Below, piece after piece: positions 55,401 to 64,000 of a DNA stretch of 64,000 nucleotides. Under the pieces are notes generated by a model that was not told the origin of the DNA, ran no database searches, and worked only from the letters and a program-made list of their open reading frames with translations. Origin of the DNA: Bursaphelenchus xylophilus (lineage: Eukaryota; Nematoda; Chromadorea; Rhabditida; Aphelenchoididae); contig CAJFCV020000001.1 of NCBI GenBank assembly GCA_904066235.2, positions 9,362,001-9,426,000 of the forward strand. The letters run 5' to 3'. Both the position numbers and the translations under genes were made by a program. How positions within the stretch are numbered: position 1 is the stretch's first letter; every line of letters begins with the position of its first letter.

Positions 55401-58400
55401 AAAGGCTCATTTCGACTCTCATGGATAACATTTTTTTCTCGCCCAAAGGTCAGATTTTTAGTTTTAAAAGTACATTTATGCACATTAATGCTTCAACTGT
55501 CGTATTTTACCCACCTCTGGACCGACTCCACGCTAGCCACACTCTGTCTGCCCGAGGGCACATTGATCGGGATATGGGCCGCGTATCTTTCGGCCGGTTT
55601 ATTGGAATGTTGCGCGGCCAACGCCTGGAACCCTTGGGCCAGATCCGAATCCATGGACCTTCTTTTCCATTTATTGTCGGCCTTGGGCTCTTCAGCTTCG
55701 GCCTGTCTCAGCTTATTCGCTTGTTGTTGCATTTTCTCTTCGAATGGCGATTTTGGAGTATCGAAAACGGCTTTCATTGGCTGCAGGCGATTACTGCCTG
55801 AGGGGTCGGAGGCTTTTCTGCAAATTTATAAAAGATTACTTACTCGTCCAATGTCACCGATTTCTTCGTAGAAGGATAAAACGTCATCAAAACCTCAATT
55901 TCTTCCGAAAAATTGCATTATTTTGGGCAAAGATGACATAATTTGCAAAAAAATCGAAAAAACTCACCTCAACATGGCGCGTAGAAGTCCGGCGGGCGCT
56001 GCGGGCGGGGCTGGACTGACCTTGGCGGGCTGGATTATCTGAACTGGGTCATTCGGCCTCGGGGTCATATTGGAATCGGCCCTGCGGGCCTCAGCACCCG
56101 TATCTAAAAAATCTTTATAAGCATTGTCTTTACAACCACTCGCAGCCATTTTCTACAAAAAAAGAAGCAAGAAATGTAAAGGCGTGAAAAGGAGAAAACT
56201 CTAACCATAAGATTTAACGTTTTCCGTCCATAATTCCTCAAATTTGGGGGGAAATGCGTTGGAAGCTCGGTTTCTGGGGTTTCAACCAAACAGTTCGGGA
56301 AACTTAACAAAAAATATTTAGTTCAACGTAAAATACGGTTAATTTTAGTGGGGTCAGCAAAGATTTGGCGGTGGGAAGCTGTGAGTTTGAGGTTAACATA
56401 TTAGCGATCATGGATAATATAAAAATGTCCAAAAAAGTGGGAAAACAAAAAGTTTTGATAGAATAAAGTTAGCCGTGTGCCGTGGGGGTCAGAAAAAGCA
56501 TTTTACAGAAGCTGAAATTATTTTAAACGTACCGTTGACCGAGTTTTTGTCGGGCTTTTCCACGGGCGAATTGTAAATTCGAATCGTCTCGAGGTGGTTC
56601 CGTTTCCTAAAATACGAAATGAATACCACTTCTCAGACACTTTAGAAGACGATTAACTTTTATGTCAGGTGAAGAAAAAACGAAACGATCTTCTCCGATG
56701 CCCTAAGGGCCGAAATTTGACGTGATCACGTTTTCAAAAAAAAAACCCGAAATGATTTCGAGGTTTTTGGGAACAAATAATAGCTGACAATATTCAATCT
56801 GAATACCTTTTAAAAGCTGAATAATTGCTTTAAGTCATCCTATTTTACCGTTTAACGTATTCTTCCAAAGTGGACTGATCGGGAAGAACAAGTGGGCCTC
56901 CAGGTTGATGTTTGGGAGGTAGAGGGACGTGGAGTTCACGCTGAAAGAAATGAAATTGGAATAAAATCATAATTTTCTAATTTTTATACTATATTATACA
57001 TGACATCAAACCATGCCCACAAGATCGGTATTTGAAAAAAAGCAAAACAAAATTTCTAACAATCAACAAGGTTTATCAACTTTAGGATCCATATTCCACT
57101 CAATAATCCATCGAAAATTTTAAAATCAAGTTTCCCGCAATTTTTGGCATTTTGCTCAAAGGGCTGTAATAGCTGCACAAACCGTGGAAGTTAAAGAAAA
57201 AGCTATCCAAATCATCCTTAGGTATTTCAAGACGAATATACACCATTTTTTCTGGCTATATAGGAATACACTATATTATCCATCAAAATTTAGATAGTTT
57301 TTGATTAAAAATGTCTAACGTGGTCTATTTTTTCAAGTCGTATTTGTATAATTAGGCATGTTAAATTAGAATAAACGTATTATAAAATTTTACAAAATAA
57401 AAAATCAACAAAAATACTCGAAAACTGCCGTATTATCGTAAAAAATTGGTCTCGAAACGATATTTTCCCCTGAAAAATTATGATTCTCGAAGCTCCGCTG
57501 TTTTCGTAAGTATAAAAAACTCGGCACATAATGTCAGCTAGAGTCGCGTGAACAATTGGTCAAGCTCTCCTCCCCCTGCTTCTCCTTATCTTCTCCCTCT
57601 TCCCATGATCCAAAACAGCCGCACTTTACACCAGCCTGAAGAACGGATACGAAGAATGGGAGTTGGATCACGTCTCTCCCTCCGGCCTACTGATGTACTT
57701 ATCAAAAAACGTTTATGTGTGATAAGGGGCCGCTGAGTCACAGATGCCCTGAGGGGATCGGGAGGGATTTGCAGCCGAAAAAAGAGGAGGGATATGCCGT
57801 GGAAATGGGGGAGGGAGGAGAGTGGGGATCAGGGATGACATTTGTGGTCATGTTTTGGGAAATAACATAAAATTTAGGGGGTATTTGGAAATTTGGGAAA
57901 TTATACTAGAAATAAGTAAAAATTGAAAGTTAATGTATAGTGAAGAAAAGAGCAGGCTTCATTTTTTGAAATAAGACTCAAGTGTTTGCAGCAGCTTTGA
58001 ACTTTTTCTTGGCATTTTTTAAATTGCAAAAGTCAATGCCCAAACATCTTTTCTATTCAATAATAAATTACAGTAATCCAAACAAAAATTTGGTAAAAGG
58101 CACAAACATTGAAGACCGTATTTTACCCTCAAAATTTCCTCATAATTGTTGCCTAACAGCCATTGAGACTGAAAAAATAAAAAAAATCGGTATGAGTAAA
58201 AGATCTTTCAATTACCCGGAGGGGATAACAGATGGCATTCCCCGGCTGGAGATATGGCCATAAAGTCGGTAATTGCATTCTGACCTCGCTCCTCCGGGTA
58301 GTTATACTACTTTACAATTCCAATTTTGAAAATTATTTTCCGCCCAGTGCAGTGGAGAAAGAAAATTTTTCAAAAATAAATTTTTAGTCACACAGTGCAG

Positions 58401-61400
58401 GATTTGACCGAAATGTTCAAAAATAGCTGCAATCAGCGTATTTTACATATATGGGAAATAATTTTGATTTTTAGTTGCAACTAACACCATATACAGTAAT
58501 TTTAAAAAATTCACCAAGCTGTGAAAAAAATTCTTTTTTTGATTTTCAAAAACATTTTTGAAATAGCGGTAAGAGACGACGTATTTTACCCCTACCTCAT
58601 ACAATTCGGGCGACGAGAACCCATCCGACCATTCGATTCGCTCCGGCGAGAGAATCTCGATGATTTTGGGCGGCTGGGCCAAGGTGACGGCCACATTCAT
58701 GGGCTGTAAAATACTCAACTGGACTGATTCACGTCGTGCTTCGGCCGGGAGACGGACCGTGCCCTGAATCATAAGGGAGAATAAAGCCTATTTTTAGTTG
58801 TCAAATATCATCGAAAGGATGATATTTTACAAAACTTTTGATAAATTAAAATTGAAATTTCTTACATTGCAAGCCTTTTGTTCTGGCCGTCGATTGATGT
58901 TCATGTTGACCGTCTTCATCTTTTCGCTGACTGCTTTACATTTCAGTGCCAACTTTTGAGCAATTGATCTGAAGATAGAGAAACACGTACAAAAATTTTG
59001 AAAAAACAGTAAAAACAAATTACAGTATCCCTAAAAACAAATTTTCACATATTTTTTATCATTTTACTTACAAAAAAAAATATTTTGAAAAATAAAAATT
59101 TTCTGCAAAAAAAAATTTTTTTCAGGCTGAAGCGTACAGCCATCACGTATTTTACCTTTTCTTTTCGCTCCATTTCTTCTCCACATTCAGTTTCATTTGT
59201 TTATTCTTCACCAAGTGTTCGTTTATCGTCTTTTCCTCAATTTTCACTGCTTTCTTCGGTTCTTTCACATTCAATTTTGCGACGGATTTTTGGATCGCAC
59301 TAAAATTTAATTGGAATAAACATTTTTTAGGCAAAAAAATATAAAAAAATCGAAAATTTCAAAATTAAAACAAATAGTTAAAAAGCTCACTGTTTATCCT
59401 TCAAAGTCAGTGTTACAGTTTGCGAATGAACCCTAGGCTTCATGAAACTGGCGTTCACAATTTTGTTTCGACTCATTATCACGATCCTCCTCTTTTTCTG
59501 GACCTTGAAATAAGCGATGGGAGCTTTGGAATGGGGAATATGCTTCATTACAACCTCAATTTGGATCTTGGATTCTTTTCTAAAACATGATTTCGTGTCA
59601 AAAATTGACCTCAAGATATTTTTTTTCAAATTTTTAAATTTCATTATCCATGGCTAAAATTTTTTTAAAAAGTAAGTTGACTTGTTAAACGTATTTTACC
59701 TCAAAAGGCTCTTATTACAGCTGATGAAGACTTCATTTTCTCCATTCCAGACCCCCGGCACCGGTTTATTGGAGGTCTCTTCCAGGATTTTCTTCTTTTT
59801 CAGGGCTCCAGCAGGTTTAAATGTGGTGACTGCGTGAAATTCGGTTTCATTCTTCTAAAAAACAAGAAGCTTTATGGAAAACTGGCTGAGAATATCGTAC
59901 TTTAAACTACAGTCAATATGAAAATGTGCAAGACAAGTTAGAAAGCAGAATTTTTTATGTCATAAGCTTAAAGGAATGGCTAAAAGTCGTATTTTAGAAT
60001 AAAAATTTTAAAATAATTTGATGAGGAAAACAGAAAACATATCGTGAAAAATACTGTGCAACAGTTTTTTCTAAAATTTATAGGATTTTGACATAATTTT
60101 TTTATCAAATTTGCTCTCATGTCTAGTGTAATATAATTTTCTTTTCTATTTCAGTAAAACTTCACGTAAGCCTGCAAGAAGGGTCTAACTCGACAAACTA
60201 GATCATTTACTATCTTATTGACACTATACTTTCACAGATTAGAACACTTTCTTGTATCTACTACAATATAAATTTTCGTCTGGAATACTCCCAAAATCAT
60301 GTCTAATATAACGACAATAATTTTTTTTCAAAAATCAAAATTGAACCCAAGTTTAATACAAATTGATCCCCATATCTCTATTCCGAAGCAACATGAGGAA
60401 GAAAGCGTTATTGCTGCGTACGAAACACTTCGCAGATTGTAAAAATTAGCGGACGGACAAGCAAAGAAAGAAAAGAAAGTTGGTGAAACACTCGCTCTAA
60501 CCTCTAATCTCGAGACAAAAAGGAATAAAGTGCACAGTTTTCGGCGGTCTGATGTGCCGCCTCTTCCAGCCGTTCTGTAAATAACACAATACGTACAATA
60601 ATTAGGCCCATTCTACCGGATTAGTGTAACAAAACGTGTCTAAAGTAATATCGCTCAAAATTAATGCCTAAAATCGATGGAAAGACCTTACGTTCGGTGG
60701 ATCTGTCTTGATCAGCGGCGTAGATTTGGCGGTAATAGTCTCGCTGACTTCGGATTTGGGTTCGTTGGGAAGCTGGCCTTCGAAATTGGCCGGCATTTTG
60801 GTTGTTTTCGGTTTATTTACAGGTGATTTTGTCGTATTCGGGGTGGTCGCAAAGGTGGGAACTGGAAAGAAAATTGATGATTAGATTCTACACCAACTTT
60901 TCAGAAAAAAATTTGGCTAAAATACGGTCTAAATTTTGCAAAAATCATCAAAAATTAAAAACGATCCCTCAAAAATCAATAATTTTTCAGTCTTCCCGAA
61001 AAATAATTTTCCTCCGCGCCCCTTTCCGTCACACTCACTCCAAACCCCAATTTGCATCGCGGAGAAATTTGGAGCGCGTCGCCGAAGAAACCAGCAAAAA
61101 GGACGCATCGCCAGCGATAGAAATGGGCTTTGCACAGTGCAAACGGCTTTTTTGCACCGTGCATCAACAAAATTCCCCAAATTTTGGCGATTTTCTCTTG
61201 TCGCGCGCATTTTTGCAACGCATCGCAAAAACTTTCGGTGCCGCTCATTTGCGGGGTTGCGGTTTCGATGCTGCGAGAAGGACAATTCTTTTTCGGCCAG
61301 ATTTATTTTCGATTTTCCCTTTTTCATCATGAAAAAACAAAAACATTTTATTCCCAAATTAAAGATCAACTCGTATTCTCCAAATATCAGTCTGTCGGGA

Positions 61401-64000
61401 AAATAACGGCGGATCGTCGCGCCTCGGAATCGCCCATCATCGCTTTGCGACTGTAAGCCGCGGCTTGGGATTTGGTGCGCGATAGCGGCGAGGCGAGACA
61501 TTTTGCTGCGACAATCCGCCGTTATTTTTCCGACAGACTGATAGCACCCATAAACCAGCAATTTGCATCCACTACAACCTCGTAAAACCGGGCCGAAAGT
61601 CGGGATCTTCAAAAATCGGAGGGATTAAAAAGTGTCAAAAAGATGATGTCCTGAACTTGTCCCCCGACTTCCAGAACCTAAATAAATCCCTTGTGTCCCA
61701 ATCGTTTGATCCGCTCTGCTCCCCCTCTTGCCCATCGTCACCAAACGGCACGACAACAAAAGCATCTGCCCATTACCCAGCCCCCCGAAAGTCGGTATTT
61801 GGGGAGGGTAATGAATATTTATATATAGGTGTCAAGCCGAAAAAAATGTGTGAAGCACGTTCGGAAAGACAGATGAAGAATCAAAAAGACATTGGAAGGT
61901 AGGGTTCAGCTAAATGAGACAAATCATGGTAGCATATTAATAAAGCTGTCTAAAGCTATATATTGCAAGACAAAAAATGACGAGATCTTGATGACCAAAG
62001 GTGTAATAAGACTAAAGAGACCTAATTCACCCACTACAATATAAAAATTACCCCCAAATCTCCCCTCTTACCTCTGCTAGCCGGCTTCACAGAAATTGTA
62101 AACCTCTGACGAGTCATGGCCCTCGATTTTTTCTTATCTCAAAATTCAAATCAACATGCAAAGAGGCGGCCAAGAGATCTCAATAAAACTAATATCAATA
62201 TCTCTTTGCTTGAATCGTAGAGCCCTTGAAACAAAGAGAAGCCGTTATATAAAAAAGGGGGCTGACCTGTGGCCAAACGCTCTTTCACCTGTGGCCACGT
62301 TCGGGGCCTGATTAATTGAACCTATCGGCCACGGGATGAAGGATTTGGTGGGTTTGACAGGGATGTCGATGAATGGTATTTTATGCATTTTGAAGATTTG
62401 GATACAGATTTGAATAAACAAATACGCCGTCAAGTACGCCTCAACTTGTCAGCCATGCGAAAATTTTAATTGACTGTTTGGTCTATTTTGGTCTTATTAT
62501 GTCTAGGTAATGGTAAAATACGGAAGACTTTTTCGAGTCAAAACTTCTGATCTATTTTCAATATTATACTTGGCTCCTTAGCCAAAACAATTTCCTTCAA
62601 AACTTAAAATCCTCCCCCAACTTATCAGTCTCTTTTCAAATTACTCCAAGCCCCCGATTCTCTTCAAAAATTAAGTCAGCAAAACGATTCGTCAAAGTCG
62701 TATATCAGATAATTTGTTTTAGCGTCCCATGGGAAATGGCCCGAAAGTTTCTTCCTTTTGATCAATTTAATGGCCGAACTTTTCGAAAACAAGGAATCAA
62801 ATGTCGGCTCGACGTAAAAAACAGCATCTACTATTCAACATTACTACCAAGATTTTTTATATTATACTTGACACCAGATTCAAAAACTCACCGATATTTG
62901 AGGCGGACGATTTTTTCCGCAATTTCTTCCGTTTTTCGACTTTCCCGTTCTCGTTTTCGTTTGCGGAATCTGATGAGCTTGCGGGTGGCGGGGGTTCATT
63001 GGCTACGGAACGGCTTCTGGATCTTCGTTTTTTCGAAACACTCCGACTGCGGGCTGAAATGGGAAAATCAAGCATCGAAAATCCGTAAAAATTTTTGTAA
63101 AAACAAAAAAAAAAATAAAAAAACAAGCAACTTTCTGAAATCCCGCCATTTTTGAATTTCGTTGCAAGTGCAAAAATAGATGATTTGATCTCGCAAAAGC
63201 GTATATAAAAGTCCGAGATGTTACTTTGACCTACCTTTAGGAGTTTTCTCTGGATCCCGACTTCTCCTTTCCTCAGGAATCCCCTTAGGCTCTACTGGAG
63301 TCCATTTTGTTCCTTCTCCCATTCTTTTCAATTCACTGAAAGTTCCAAATCTTTACTCGGAATTGATTAATCCTCAAGAAGTATTGGGTTAGTCACTACA
63401 AGCGATGTTGTCATACCTAGCCGTATAAGATTGGGACATCCGGGAAGGCGGGGGATGATAGGAACTGAGGGAAGGTGTATACAAACTTCTGAAAAAATGG
63501 AAAAGGGTAGTCGGAGAAGGGAATGGGCGAGGAATTCCAAGGAAAGTGGAAAAAATGGACAGTACTGCACAACAGAAGGCAAAAAATTGCTAAAAATAGG
63601 GGTAAGGAAGTTTTTGTGTCAATGCCCAAAAAATTTTAATTATGCAAAAAACCCGTCATGATGACGGATATTATTTTCAAGCATTTAAAAATCAAGTCTA
63701 GAAAGTCTTCGGTTCTCAGTATTTCAAGTACTGCAGTAAAATTCACAAATTCTCGGGTACACTATACATTATCCATCAGCTTACCTGGTCATCAGCGAAC
63801 TCTGTCTGGCCTGACTGACAGATCCATGCGCAAAAGTAGGTGATAAATATCTAGGGGAGTTGACTTGAGAGTACAAGGACAATGTCGATGATGCAGTCGA
63901 TGAATTTCGTGATAATCGACCAACCGGAACACTATGGCGATATTTGGATGGGGAATAAGCTGAGGAAATTGAGGAGACCGGGGAGGCTGAGTAACGGTTG
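49457..64000 (-). CDS. Large modular scaffold-type protein, multi-exon, 5' end beyond window
   Basis: Exons: 64000-63785 (open at the edge), 63335-63235, 63053-62892, then 60861-60692, 59854-59700, 59579-59391, 59299-59156, 58968-58866, 58763-58596, 56940-56849, 56606-56533, 56103-55968, 55817-55515, 54088-53783, 52891-52744, 52557-52411, 52206-52070, 51840-51357, 51272-50559, 50474-49919 and 49542-49457. All phases close. An alternative first exon (62117-62072, starting MTRQRFTISVKPASR) gives 1385 residues; an in-frame ATG at 56149 after a TTTTTGTAG acceptor may give a shorter form. Features: Ser/Arg-rich N-terminus, basic strand-like region, a helix LDQMIDQARYKHQQH to DYLDQIFEDLKKE (about 528-575), LD-like motifs (MNALVAELEL; LLDSVIGEL), Pro/Gln-rich low complexity, and a C-terminus with GHLIRKLGG and GNRLKQTLFGSRK. 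Probably a cytoskeletal or adhesion adaptor; the family is not recognised. Confidence 0.8.
53149..53421 (-). CDS. Small open reading frame nested in an intron of the large gene
   Basis: An ATG at 53421 opens 90 codons to a TAA at 53149, wholly within the intron 53782-52892 and on the same strand as the host gene. Composition is protein-like (KGYKYWAICSTFFVPFKPRD, then RTENEMREICTWIRAYLSAQ, and a Lys/Ser-rich end). No acceptor or donor in phase with the host was found, so it is either an independent single-exon nested gene, an alternative terminal exon, or chance. No family recognised. Confidence 0.4.
   Translation of the reverse strand: MYEKITETTLNFNDVSLTTKGYKYWAICSTFFVPFKPRDCVGPPVRTENEMREICTWIRAYLSAQETKLSRPKKQSEMASSSGQVTFTSI
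57548..57760. promoter_or_regulatory. Possible intronic regulatory block with GATA-type sites
   Basis: Within the long intron 58595-56941 a GC-richer block holds ACTTATCA (57697-57704) and TGATAA (57720-57725), an inverted GATA pair, followed by CTGAGTCAC (57733-57741), an AP-1-like site. It lies about 1.4 kb upstream of the putative internal start at 56149. Function is inference only. Confidence 0.25.
61386..61542. mobile_element. Short terminal-inverted-repeat element (MITE)
   Basis: A 33-base arm starting CAGTCTGTCGGGAAAATAAC at 61388 is mirrored at the right end with two mismatches, enclosing about 90 bases that are GC-rich (GCCGCGGCTTGG). It lies in the intron between the first exons of the large gene. 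The CAGTCTGTCGG terminus resembles a common Caenorhabditis MITE end as I remember it; this needs a library search. Confidence 0.7.
62072..62117 (-). promoter_or_regulatory. Alternative first coding exon of the large gene
   Basis: ATG at 62117 opens 15 codons (MTRQRFTISVKPASR) and ends with G at a GTAAGAGG donor, in the same phase (1) as the upstream exon 62892. It therefore splices in frame to exon 60861-60692 and marks a separate promoter in the interval 62118-62891. Confidence 0.6.

Noticed and set aside
60502..60574. Possible extra exon of the large gene after a TTTACAG acceptor
   Set aside because: It enters in phase 0 but leaves in phase 1, which breaks the next exon; skipping it restores the frame. 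It may be an alternative exon.
60929..61612. 227-codon minus-strand frame
   Set aside because: Runs through an intron and the 61.4-kb MITE and lacks a proper ATG; overlapping frames on the other strand are equally open.
1..64000. CRISPR arrays, bacterial operons, phage or plasmid features
   Set aside because: Spliced genes, intron consensus and animal protein families show this is animal nuclear DNA; no regular spacer-repeat pattern was seen.

Overview
This is animal nuclear DNA, most likely from a rhabditid nematode in or near Caenorhabditis. The evidence is AT-rich sequence, mostly short introns (some only 30-50 bp) with TTTCAG or TTTTAG acceptors, acceptor-like sites placed directly before start codons as expected for spliced-leader trans-splicing, a two-gene cluster with operon spacing, and TA- or TTAA-flanked palindromic elements. 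The species is an inference. There is no sign of bacterial genes, CRISPR arrays or viral genes.

Layout. 1-5.1 kb holds tandemly triplicated exon-like segments on the minus strand, a GGGAAA satellite, long T tracts and four GC-rich hairpin repeats. 5.2-6.5 kb carries the 3' part of a coiled-coil gene. 6.6-10.6 kb looks like decayed genes, with a possible F-box-like pseudogene and one small gene candidate. 11.07-15.51 kb is occupied by two adjacent giant palindromes, each bounded by TTAA. 15.5-26.5 kb is gene-dense: a Cys-rich candidate, a single-pass membrane protein, a DAP1 homologue, an operon-like pair (unknown gene downstream of a C9orf78/TLS1 homologue), a calmodulin-like protein divergent from that pair, and a 631-residue nuclear-type protein with an RVxF motif. 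26.5-31.2 kb is intergenic with a TA-flanked palindrome. 31.2-35.3 kb encodes a complete CREB-regulated transcription coactivator (CRTC) whose last intron contains another palindromic transposon. 35.3-49.4 kb has no gene I can support, but holds a nested palindrome and dispersed repeats. 49.5 kb to the right edge is one large minus-strand gene of at least 22 exons, with apparent internal starts and a small open reading frame nested in one intron.

The CRTC, C9orf78, DAP1 and EF-hand calls rest on motif recognition; the exon models rest on splice consensus plus phase bookkeeping, and every junction listed for the main models keeps the frame. The CRTC and DAP1 homologues would act in nutrient and stress signalling, the C9orf78 homologue in the spliceosome; nothing in the window ties the genes into one pathway. 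The most unusual material is the TTAA-flanked double palindrome, the tRNA-like sequences within or near such elements, the four-copy GC hairpin family, and a 10-base intron motif recurring at donor sites of the large gene.
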